From positions 1-7,824 of the forward strand of contig JAQVDI010000027.1 of the NCBI GenBank assembly GCA_028698375.1: 7,824 bases of DNA, written 5' to 3'. The notes beneath the pieces were generated by a model. The model was not told where the DNA came from, made no database searches, and was given only the letters and a program-made list of their open reading frames with translations. Origin of the DNA: Patescibacteria group bacterium (GTDB lineage: Bacteria > Patescibacteriota > UBA1384 > JAGGWG01). Position 1 is the first letter of the stretch. Each line of letters opens with the position of its first letter. The position numbers were made by a program, and so were the translations under genes. Positions 1-4,697 of this stretch are shown here, one piece after another.

Positions 1-69
1 CAAGAAAAATGAGATTAATTTCGCTTGCGTTTTGGAAGCCAAGATGTCTTCTAGCTGCATTTTTGCCAT
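1..69 (-). CDS. 5' end of a possible winged-helix DNA-binding protein (truncated by window edge)
   Basis: Only the first 23 codons are in the window, starting from the ATG at 69 and read leftward with no stop. The residues SKTQAKLISFF after an acidic LEDIL stretch look like the first helix of winged helix-turn-helix regulators common in CPR genomes, where an LxSKTRxKLLxFF pattern opens the domain. This is a resemblance over a very short stretch, so the call is tentative. A promoter-like element and a perfect palindrome lie directly upstream, which would suit an autoregulated repressor, but that is inference. No SD is visible. Confidence 0.45.
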   Translation of the reverse strand, partial: MAKMQLEDILASKTQAKLISFFL

Positions 70-75
70 AATTTT

Positions 76-96
76 TAATTAGTTTATAACTAATTA
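76..96. promoter_or_regulatory. Perfect 9-bp inverted repeat at the start site of the HTH-like gene (operator candidate)
   Basis: TAATTAGTT (76-84) and AACTAATTA (88-96) form an exact inverted repeat around TAT. It begins at the last base of the predicted -10 box and covers the predicted transcription start, a typical repressor-operator position. It could instead be a weak RNA hairpin in the leader. The right arm reads partly as a TAAACTAAT motif that also precedes two other genes here. Confidence 0.4.
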
Positions 97-125
97 TTAT
101 AATAGCATAAAAAATAGTTAGTAAA
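96..125 (-). promoter_or_regulatory. Putative promoter of the HTH-like gene
   Basis: On the minus strand a perfect TATAAT (101 to 96) is preceded by TTTACT (125 to 120; four of six consensus bases) at an 18-base spacing. The predicted transcript starts near position 89, about 20 bases before the ATG at 69. The region is AT-rich, so a chance -10 is possible, but strand and distance fit the gene. Confidence 0.45.
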
Positions 126-135
126 AATTAAAAAC

Positions 136-144
136 TGTGGATAA
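136..144 (-). promoter_or_regulatory. Consensus DnaA box (single)
   Basis: The minus strand reads TTATCCACA, an exact match to the standard nine-base DnaA box. I see no second exact copy in the window, so an origin is not supported. One box could be regulatory or chance; a given 9-mer is expected in a window this size in a few percent of cases. Confidence 0.3.
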
Positions 145-159
145 CTCAATTAGCAGATT

Positions 160-178
160 GATTCCTTATTTTGGAATC
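160..178. repeat. Small hairpin (6-bp stem)
   Basis: GATTCC (160-165) and GGAATC (173-178) are exact inverted copies around a seven-base T-rich loop. It belongs to a cluster of hairpins in the gene-free stretch 126-382. No T-tract follows on either strand, so it is not a usual terminator. Confidence 0.3.
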
Positions 179-268
179 TATTTAGTAAAAAGAATAAATA
201 TTTTATTTTGCCAAGAGATTAAAAAGTGTAATGATATTTTATTTGTGGAAATATAGAGGTTTAATTGC

Positions 269-287
269 GAGATAGTCTTTCTATCTC
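269..287. repeat. Perfect 7-bp hairpin in the gene-free left region
   Basis: GAGATAG (269-275) and CTATCTC (281-287) pair perfectly across a five-base loop. It lies 20 bases before the much longer hairpin at 308-354, and the two may be parts of one transcribed structure. No coding region covers it. Confidence 0.4.
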
Positions 288-307
288 TAGAATCCAATCA
301 TTTGCAT

Positions 308-354
308 GTTCCGATCGTCAAGCGATCAAAAATTATCGATTGAAGATCTGGAAC
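308..354 (+). other. Long imperfect hairpin, possible structured RNA
   Basis: Forty-seven bases fold into one hairpin of 17 base pairs: GTTCC/GGAAC, a bulged T349, GATC/GATC, a G-A mismatch, TCAA/TTGA, a second G-A mismatch, CGAT/ATCG, and an eight-base loop (327-334). The mismatches are G-A if the plus strand is transcribed (tolerated in RNA) and U-C if the minus strand is, which favours plus. I see no clear promoter or terminator for it, so it could also be a DNA-level element. A 24-codon plus-strand reading frame (306-380) runs through it but has no SD and I do not call it. Apart from these hairpins, the DnaA box and the promoter, I see nothing else in 70-383. Confidence 0.4.
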
Positions 355-383
355 TTTCTAAGGATAAAAAGAAAAATTAAATA

Positions 384-413
384 AATAAAAAATTGCCGAC
401 TTTCCGGCAATTT
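384..413 (-). terminator. Rho-independent terminator of the two-helix membrane protein gene
   Basis: Minus-strand AAATTGCCG (413-405) pairs perfectly with CGGCAATTT (398-390) across a six-base loop and runs into a T-rich tract. The stop codon of the upstream gene (414-412) overlaps the first arm. Confidence 0.85.
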
Positions 414-924
414 AGTGAGGAATTAATATATCTGCGATACAAACAGAACACTCTTTTTCATAAAGAGGATTTATTGATTCTATAATTTTAATAAGTTGAT
501 TTTTAAATTCAGTTTTAAGAATATCTTGGATTAACGGTGAAATGATATCGTTAATATAGAATGCTTCTAATAGTTCTTCTGATTTATGCTGGATAAAATA
601 ATTAGGATCTTTTTTAATTTCATTAAGCTGCTCAAAAGAAAGGCGAATTAGTTCGTTTTTGATTTTTTTAATTTGATTACTTAAAAAATCTTCGTGCGTT
701 TCGATTTCTTTGGCCAAAACTTTTTTCATTTCATCACTTTGTGCATACAATATTGCAATTGTTGCTAAACAGCTTATGATAATAAAAATATAACCAAAAA
801 TAGTAAAAATGTCACCAAGCGACCTTAATTCTAGAGAATCTCCGATTAACAATGCAATAATTGCTATAAATCCGGCTATCATATACCGTTTGATCCAGCG
901 ACTATGTTCAAGAATTGGTTGCAT
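412..924 (-). CDS. Two-helix membrane protein with helical C-terminal tail, unknown function (170 aa)
   Basis: I do not recognise a family. Numbered from the ATG at 924, residues about 14-31 and 39-61 form two hydrophobic helices. The remaining 110 residues are charged and helix-rich (about 62-150, rich in K, E, I and L) and are probably cytoplasmic. The C-terminus carries a CSVC pair (residues 159-162), a possible metal or disulfide site. The start at 924 is preferred over an in-frame ATG at 936 because GAGGTG (934-929) sits four bases before it as a strong SD, and the 936 start would lie on top of that SD. The gene has its own promoter-like sequence and terminator, so it is a single-gene unit. 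SD use and isolation set it apart from the operon to the right and may indicate separate acquisition. Confidence 0.85.
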   Translation of the reverse strand: MQPILEHSRWIKRYMIAGFIAIIALLIGDSLELRSLGDIFTIFGYIFIIISCLATIAILYAQSDEMKKVLAKEIETHEDFLSNQIKKIKNELIRLSFEQLNEIKKDPNYFIQHKSEELLEAFYINDIISPLIQDILKTEFKNQLIKIIESINPLYEKECSVCIADILIPH

Positions 925-928
925 TTTG

Positions 929-934
929 CACCTC
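929..934 (-). promoter_or_regulatory. Shine-Dalgarno site deciding the start at 924
   Basis: GAGGTG on the minus strand, four bases before the ATG at 924, matches the anti-SD consensus. It makes the downstream of two close in-frame ATGs the likely start. Confidence 0.7.
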
Positions 935-952
935 ATTGTCTAAGAACTTAAC

Positions 953-987
953 AATATAAAGATAAACTAAAAATTAAATTAAATCAA
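953..987 (-). promoter_or_regulatory. Putative promoter of the 170-aa membrane protein gene
   Basis: TTGATT (987-982) is followed after 17 bases by TATCTT (964-959); an overlapping TATATT (958-953) is an alternative -10. It lies between the upstream gene's terminator and the SD, where a promoter is needed. Confidence 0.4.
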
Positions 988-996
988 ATTTTCGAC

Positions 997-1029
997 AAAT
1001 AAAAAACCGAAGATGTTTGCCTTCGGTTT
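997..1029 (-). terminator. Rho-independent terminator of the frameshifted gene (and perhaps of the long operon)
   Basis: Minus-strand AAACCGAAG (1029-1021) and CTTCGGTTT (1012-1004) form a perfect 9-bp stem with an eight-base loop, followed by TTTATTTG. The stop codon of the 1028-1425 gene overlaps the first arm, the same arrangement as at the 412 gene. Confidence 0.85.
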
Positions 1030-1425
1030 ATGAAATTTGGGTGTTAAGATCAGAGTGAAGAGTAGATATTATATTAGAGACAGCTTCAATCTGTTTCAAT
1101 TGATCACTTATCAAACCACTAAGTACTATGATTAGATCTAAAGATTGTGAAATAATTTTTTGCAAATTTTTGGAATCGAAACGTGATGCTTTGAATTCTT
1201 GGAAAAGATCACCATGAGCATCAAACATATGGCTGATAATTACAGATCTATTTTCATTGACCGCTAATAAAGAACGTAATAAACTATGGAGAACTTTGTC
1301 AGCAATAACAATTAATTTAGTTTGATCTTTGGCTGAAGTTTTAGTTAACTTATTAATTTTTTCACAGTGGTTGAGAATATTTTTTTTGCAGCTTTAATTT
1401 CTGGAGAAAACTTTTCTTTTAGCAT
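1028..1425 (-). CDS. Helical protein of unknown function, interrupted by a one-base frame change at an A8 run (132 aa if restored)
   Basis: The ATG at 1425 has a clear SD (AAGGA, five bases upstream) and opens a frame beginning MLKEKFSPEIKAAKK. This frame stops after 26 codons (TAA at 1347-1345). The -1 frame is open from just upstream of the A8 run (1387-1380) to the TAA at 1030-1028 and is plainly protein-like. Reading one A twice joins the two into 132 residues with no internal stop. The restored protein is soluble and mostly helical (LLRSLLAVNEN, SQSLDLIIVLSGLI); I recognise no family. The run lies in phase as A_AAA_AAA, so programmed -1 frameshifting or polymerase slippage is possible, but a missing A in the assembly or a real mutation is at least as likely. 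An internal ATG at 1228 would give only the last 66 residues and has no SD. Confidence 0.7.
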
Positions 1426-1459
1426 TTCTTTCCTTTTTGTTTAAGGACTAAACAAATTA

Positions 1460-1488
1460 ATTGTTATTTAATGCAAAGCAAAAGTCAA
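1460..1488 (-). promoter_or_regulatory. Putative promoter of the frameshifted gene
   Basis: TTGACT (1488-1483) and AACAAT (1465-1460) are separated by 17 bases. The -35 overlaps the stop codon of the Lgt-like gene (1487-1485). No terminator separates the two genes, so read-through from the operon is also possible. Confidence 0.45.
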
Positions 1489-2204
1489 ATATTTTTTTTG
1501 TTTTTTTGAAAATAAATTCCTGATAAGCTGACAATTAGCCCTAAAGACCAAAACATCAGGTTTAAATTAGCATCCCAAGTACTGACAAAAGTAGTAAAAA
1601 AGTGGATTATTATCCTACCGATAGCTAAACCAAATAATATTATAAAAAAGAGACGCGGATTGTCTTTTTTAAACAAATAAATGCTTAACCCTATTAGAAA
1701 AGCATCTAAAATTAGATAATAAGCATCAATTGGATGTCTTTTTTGGCCTAAAAACTGAATTGCCCATGGCATAGTGGTGATTTTGCCAATGTTATCTAGA
1801 ACTAAAAATGAGCCAAGACGAATAAAAAAAATGGCGGATAAAACTGGTATTATCAAGAGATTTAAATATTCTAAGATTTTTTGTTTTTTATAAATTAAAT
1901 AAATTAAAATTAGTAAAAGGGAAAAAATAATACCGCCGAACAAAACATAACGGCCTTGCCAAAAATAAAAAAAATCAACGAAAGAAAAACTATGAGGATG
2001 AGCTAAAAAATAAAAAGCTCTTGCGCCAATGATTCCCCCCAAAAACCCTAAAAAAAAGATATTATAAATTAAATCAGGATTTTTTTTCTTTAAATTAGCT
2101 AGATAAATAAGAATAAAAAAAGCAACAGTTGCCCCTAAAGCAAACAAGCTACCCCAAGTTTGGAATTTTAAAGAAAAAAGAGAAAAAGTCGGATGAGTAA
2201 TCAT
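1485..2204 (-). CDS. Prolipoprotein diacylglyceryl transferase (Lgt) family membrane protein, active-site residues diverged
   Basis: True Lgt moves a diacylglyceryl group from phosphatidylglycerol to the lipobox cysteine of prolipoproteins in the cytoplasmic membrane. This 239-residue protein has the size and about seven hydrophobic segments expected of the family. Its landmarks occur in order: WGSLFALG (17-24), GARAFYFL (60-67), WQGRYVLFGG (82-91), RLGSF (129-133) and HPIDAYY (157-163). In functional enzymes the corresponding sites read FHGG, RxGNFxNxE and HPxQLYE. Here the His before GG is Phe89, the Asn of GNF is Ser132, the following Glu is not seen, and the late conserved Arg/Glu pair is replaced by GRIIIHFF. 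It may be a non-catalytic relative or have changed substrate. The ATG directly follows the TAA of the preceding gene, so translation is probably coupled. It ends in TGA and is the last gene of the packed operon. Confidence 0.75.
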   Translation of the reverse strand: MITHPTFSLFSLKFQTWGSLFALGATVAFFILIYLANLKKKNPDLIYNIFFLGFLGGIIGARAFYFLAHPHSFSFVDFFYFWQGRYVLFGGIIFSLLLILIYLIYKKQKILEYLNLLIIPVLSAIFFIRLGSFLVLDNIGKITTMPWAIQFLGQKRHPIDAYYLILDAFLIGLSIYLFKKDNPRLFFIILFGLAIGRIIIHFFTTFVSTWDANLNLMFWSLGLIVSLSGIYFQKNKKNI

Positions 2205-2417
2205 TTATTTGATTAAATTATCAATTTCTTGTTTCAATTCTGTGGGGACATTTTCAAGATTAATTTTAATTAAATTAGTTTTATTTTTGATATCACCGAC
2301 AAGAATGAATATTAGTAGATCTAAGATTAAAATTAAAAATACAATTGCTAAAATAATGTATAAAATAAGATAAAGTTTTTTTTGTTTTTGGGCAATTTCT
2401 TCTTTGTTTTTTAGCAT
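2205..2417 (-). CDS. Small single-helix membrane protein, unknown function (70 aa)
   Basis: Residues about 15-42 are one very hydrophobic helix (LYLILYIILAIVFLILILD), preceded by a basic, glutamine-rich segment that should stay in the cytoplasm. A polar tail with an amphipathic end (VPTELKQEIDNLIK) follows. I chose the ATG at 2417, 13 bases after the glutaredoxin stop. An in-frame ATG at 2456 would add 13 residues and overlap the glutaredoxin gene by 26 bases; neither start has a convincing SD. The stop touches the ATG of the Lgt-like gene. No family is recognised. Confidence 0.65.
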   Translation of the reverse strand: MLKNKEEIAQKQKKLYLILYIILAIVFLILILDLLIFILVGDIKNKTNLIKINLENVPTELKQEIDNLIK

Positions 2418-2430
2418 TAAACATTGTGCA

Positions 2431-2691
2431 TTATTCTTTAAGATCCAAAATTTCATTAATTTCCAATTGATTGAAACCGATAATTATTTTTTCTTCACCA
2501 TTTTTATTAATAATTATTACTGGCACGCCACTTTGATTGCTTTTTTCCATCATTTCTTGTGCTTTCTCTGGATTTTTTGATAAATCCCAAGCTGTGTATT
2601 CAATATTTTTGGCATCAAAATAGTCCATCGCCATGTGGCAATAAGGGCAGCTGGGTGTGTGGAAAATCGTAATTTGATAATTTTTTGTCAT
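2431..2691 (-). CDS. Glutaredoxin-like protein with CPYC active site (86 aa)
   Basis: This is a compact thioredoxin-fold protein of normal glutaredoxin length. The beta-strand ITIFHTPS leads into the redox site C15-P-Y-C18 at the start of the first helix, and the cis-proline loop reads SGVPVI (Pro57). A GF pair (72-73) precedes the last helix, as in NrdH/GrxC-type proteins. Dithiol members reduce disulfides, for example in ribonucleotide reductase, or remove glutathione from proteins. Many CPR bacteria appear unable to make glutathione, so a thioredoxin-like or NrdH-like role is plausible, but the partner is unknown. The ATG at 2691 lies 13 bases after the DUF5654-like stop. There is no SD, but a TAAACTAAT motif lies seven bases before the ATG. 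Confidence 0.9.
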   Translation of the reverse strand: MTKNYQITIFHTPSCPYCHMAMDYFDAKNIEYTAWDLSKNPEKAQEMMEKSNQSGVPVIIINKNGEEKIIIGFNQLEINEILDLKE

Positions 2692-2704
2692 AGTTATAAT
2701 TAGT

Positions 2705-3004
2705 TTATTTTTTCTTTTTTTCTCTTTCTTTTCTGGCTTTAATGCGTCGACGCATTAAATATTCGACACGGTTCATATAAAAAACCAAGATCACAATAAA
2801 AATAGTAATAGTGACTGCATAGACAAATTTTAAGATTAAAGAAGAAGCATTATCATTAGGGAAGATCATTTTAATAGCACTGGCAATGGCATCATTCCAA
2901 GCCAAACCAGCAACCAAGCCTAAAGCGGCGCCAATTAAAGTTTTTAGTTGTTCGCTTAGATTGTTCCAAAAGTTATTTTCAGGATTAAATTTTATTTTCG
3001 CCAT
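2705..3004 (-). CDS. DUF5654-like family membrane protein (99 aa)
   Basis: The segment TLIGAALGLVAGLAWNDAI (22-40) matches the hallmark of DUF5654, a family of unknown function frequent in CPR bacteria and archaea. This is from memory of the family, not a search. Two hydrophobic helices (about 20-36 and 57-76) flank a short loop with a phenylalanine-proline pair. The protein ends in a strongly basic tail (RRRIKARKEREKKKK) that should face the cytoplasm and may bind nucleic acid or lipid head groups. It starts four bases after the stop of the preceding 70-aa membrane protein and is within the operon. Confidence 0.8.
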   Translation of the reverse strand: MAKIKFNPENNFWNNLSEQLKTLIGAALGLVAGLAWNDAIASAIKMIFPNDNASSLILKFVYAVTITIFIVILVFYMNRVEYLMRRRIKARKEREKKKK

Positions 3005-3008
3005 ATTA

Positions 3009-3221
3009 TTAATTTAAATTAAAAAAACCAATAGCTTTAAATTTAAAATAAAGATATATTAAAACTCCTAAAATTATAAAAAATAAGAGAGCAAAAAACA
3101 AGGCCTTAAAAATACTAAGACCAGCGTTAAAGTTGGATTTAACAAGTAAAAAAAGCGTTTTTAGCCCTAGCCAAATAGCAATTAAAAAAATTAAACCCAC
3201 GATTATTAAAGTTGTGGTCAT
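3009..3221 (-). CDS. Small two-helix membrane protein, unknown function (70 aa)
   Basis: Hydrophobic helices occupy residues about 3-27 and 39-62, joined by a short polar link (KSNFNAG). The tail is short. I recognise no family. Its ATG overlaps the TGA of the phosphoesterase gene in an ATGA junction, so it is probably translated by re-initiating ribosomes and its amount tied to that enzyme. No SD is needed or seen. Confidence 0.7.
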   Translation of the reverse strand: MTTTLIIVGLIFLIAIWLGLKTLFLLVKSNFNAGLSIFKALFFALLFFIILGVLIYLYFKFKAIGFFNLN

Positions 3222-3787
3222 TGTAAAATTTTTATTTTTAAATTTGGTAAATTAATCATAAGAGCGGTGTTGTTCATTAGTGGTGGAACATTAATAATTG
3301 TTGTTTTGCCAAATACTTTTTTATTATAAGGCATATGAGAATGCCCATGAAGGTGTAAGAAGGGGGCATTTTCTAAATTAATTTTATTGGTTATTTTTGG
3401 GGGTACATGAGTTAGCAAAATCGTATTTTGATTGATTGATTTGTCAAGATTGGGAATTATCTCGCCCCATCCGGAAATTCCTACCAAGTGATAACTCAAA
3501 AAATTAGTTTCTTCTAAGAAAACTTTTTCTTTTTTAAAAAATTCAACTGTTTCTTCGCGTTCGTTATTGCCGGCAATTGTAAAAAACGGTAGTTTATGTT
3601 TTTTAATGACATTGATTACTTTTTTAATTTGGCCAATTTGATCTGGTGTTTGGGCACTAGTGATATCGCCGCAACTAATTATAGCATCTATTTTTTCTTG
3701 TTTAAGCCAACGTTCTATATTTTCTGGGCCATTAATTCGGTCATGCATATCTGAAAAAACCAAAAAATTAACCTGTTGCTTCTTCAT
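3218..3787 (-). CDS. Calcineurin-like metallophosphoesterase, YfcE/MJ0936 type (189 aa)
   Basis: All the metal-binding motifs of the small bacterial and archaeal phosphodiesterase family appear in order: SDMHD (D13, H15), CGD (G40, D41), AGNNE (N74, with Asn75 where GNHE has His), THVPP (H127) and HGHSH (H149, H151). Members bind two metal ions, usually Mn or Ni, and hydrolyse phosphodiester or phosphomonoester bonds; the natural substrate is seldom known. The His-to-Asn change in the GNHE block alters a residue that in larger family members helps catalysis, which points to phosphodiester preference or a changed substrate. No signal peptide is present, so the enzyme is cytoplasmic. It starts 14 bases after the EF-like gene and ends in TGA overlapping the next ATG. 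Confidence 0.9.
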   Translation of the reverse strand: MKKQQVNFLVFSDMHDRINGPENIERWLKQEKIDAIISCGDITSAQTPDQIGQIKKVINVIKKHKLPFFTIAGNNEREETVEFFKKEKVFLEETNFLSYHLVGISGWGEIIPNLDKSINQNTILLTHVPPKITNKINLENAPFLHLHGHSHMPYNKKVFGKTTIINVPPLMNNTALMINLPNLKIKILQ

Positions 3788-3801
3788 TTTTTTAGTAAAA
3801 C

Positions 3802-4065
3802 TTAAATTTTGTAAACAATATCTCCTTCGCGTACTTTTTCATCAACCTTCATTCCCGCTTCTTCGCCTTTTTTAATTTCTTTTACTTCGGCATGATCAAT
3901 TTGCATGGAAGAAATCTCTTGTTCAAAATTAGTAGTTGCTCCTTTAACAAGAATTTTGTCACCAACAGAAATTTTTTCTTTTGTAGCCTTTACAACGGCC
4001 ACACTAATGTGATCAAAAAAGTGTAGAATTTCTCCTACTTCTTTACCAGTTTTTTCTTCTGCCAT
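3802..4065 (-). CDS. Stand-alone EF-Tu domain-2-like / U32-peptidase C-terminal-like protein (87 aa)
   Basis: The whole protein is one beta-barrel domain of the translation-factor domain-2 kind: VGEILHFFDHISVAVV, then the hallmark VGDKILVKG, then a NFEQEISSMQ strand and a closing GDIVYKI strand. In databases such proteins are called translation elongation factor-like; the same fold forms the C-terminal domain of U32 peptidases, which are tRNA and rRNA modification enzymes. There is no GTPase domain. It may pair with a separate U32 enzyme encoded elsewhere, but this is inference. It is probably cytoplasmic. The ATG at 4065 has no SD, but TAAACTAAT lies seven bases upstream. Confidence 0.85.
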   Translation of the reverse strand: MAEEKTGKEVGEILHFFDHISVAVVKATKEKISVGDKILVKGATTNFEQEISSMQIDHAEVKEIKKGEEAGMKVDEKVREGDIVYKI

Positions 4066-4097
4066 TTTATTTATTAGTTTATAAATTAAAAATTAAA

Positions 4098-4301
4098 TTA
4101 GTTTTTCTTCTTGTCAAAATCTTTAATTTCAATTGATTGAATTGGGCAATTCATTATTGCTTCTTTAATGCAACTTAAATTAGTTTTTAAATCAGCTTTT
4201 TCAATAATTTGGCTACGTCCATCATGTAATTCAAAAACATGTGGGCAAATACTGGCGCAAAGACCGCAACCAATACAATTCATCTTAACTTGTAAATGCA
4301 T
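4098..4301 (-). CDS. Single [4Fe-4S] (or [3Fe-4S]) ferredoxin (67 aa)
   Basis: The cluster ligands are C9, C12 and C15 in CIGCGLC plus C52 in the distant CP motif, the pattern of one-cluster bacterial ferredoxins such as those of Thermotoga and Desulfovibrio gigas. Two further cysteines, C19 and C44, occupy the positions that form a disulfide in D. gigas ferredoxin I and may do so here. The second canonical four-cysteine set is absent, so only one cluster is expected. The protein is a soluble one-electron carrier; no partner oxidoreductase is in the window. It lies in the operon five bases after the 53-aa membrane protein gene and four genes before the glutaredoxin. Met7 is a possible alternative start, but the ATG at 4301 gives the usual first strand. 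Confidence 0.92.
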   Translation of the reverse strand: MHLQVKMNCIGCGLCASICPHVFELHDGRSQIIEKADLKTNLSCIKEAIMNCPIQSIEIKDFDKKKN

Positions 4302-4305
4302 AATA

Positions 4306-4467
4306 TTAATCTTTAAAACTAATTGACCAAATAGCTAAAACTGCAGCAATTAAAACCCATTGGGTTGAAGCGAGCCATAGATCTTTGCCCAGGGCGCCAG
4401 CAAAAGCTAAAATAATAGCAATAAGCGATAGCCAAAAGGCAAGTTGAGAAAGCGCATTACTCTTCAT
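4306..4467 (-). CDS. Small two-helix membrane protein, unknown function (53 aa)
   Basis: The frame runs from the ATG at 4467 to the TAA at 4308-4306. Residues about 9-27 (LAFWLSLIAIILAFAGALG) and 34-50 (STQWVLIAAVLAIWSIS) form two helices with a short GKDLW turn between. The spacing to the neighbouring genes (23 bases before, 5 after) and the non-random hydrophobic pattern support a real gene. I know no family with certainty; it may be an accessory subunit or a small membrane protein restricted to CPR bacteria. Confidence 0.7.
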   Translation of the reverse strand: MKSNALSQLAFWLSLIAIILAFAGALGKDLWLASTQWVLIAAVLAIWSISFKD

Positions 4468-4490
4468 AATTTTTTTTATTTTATAAAATA

Positions 4491-4658
4491 TTAATTTTTT
4501 CTTTTAAGACTTTTGAAGCGCCATGCTAAGCCTAAACCTAAAATTCCAAGATAGATAAAAAATCCACCTAAAAGATAAGCGACAATTGCTGGTTTAACAA
4601 TTACCAAGATACCAAAAATAATTGCGCTAAAGGAAAAAATAGAAATTATTTCTAACAT
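4491..4658 (-). CDS. DUF3096-like small membrane protein (55 aa)
   Basis: The frame runs from the ATG at 4658 to the TAA at 4493-4491. The pattern IIFGILVIVKPAIVAYLLGG followed by IYLGILGLGL fits the short two-helix DUF3096 family, where a GILVL(I/V)xP motif leads into a second helix. The family has no known function. The basic end (RFKSLKRKN) should face the cytoplasm. It is the first gene of the packed operon, and a well-formed promoter lies directly before the ATG, so the transcript is probably leaderless. Confidence 0.75.
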   Translation of the reverse strand: MLEIISIFSFSAIIFGILVIVKPAIVAYLLGGFFIYLGILGLGLAWRFKSLKRKN

Positions 4659-4665
4659 TATTTAT

Positions 4666-4694
4666 AGTATAGTGCTAAATTAATTTTTTTTCAA
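4666..4694 (-). promoter_or_regulatory. Operon promoter, probably producing a leaderless mRNA
   Basis: TTGAAA (4694-4689), a 17-base spacer and TATACT (4671-4666) make a good sigma-70-type promoter. Only seven bases separate the -10 box from the ATG at 4658, so transcription should start at or next to the A of the ATG. It fills the short gap after the bactofilin-like gene, where I see no terminator. Confidence 0.6.
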
Positions 4695-4697
4695 ATT

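Noticed and set aside
306..380. Plus-strand 24-codon frame (MFRSSSDQKL... ending KKKN)
   Set aside because: It has no SD and no clear promoter, and its sequence is constrained by the long hairpin, so the peptide-like look is probably accidental.
70..411. Replication origin around the DnaA box
   Set aside because: Only one consensus box is visible and no dnaA, dnaN or box cluster is in the window.
3660..3875. Plus-strand 71-codon frame
   Set aside because: It is antisense to the metal-binding part of the phosphoesterase and the end of the EF-like gene, with no features of its own.
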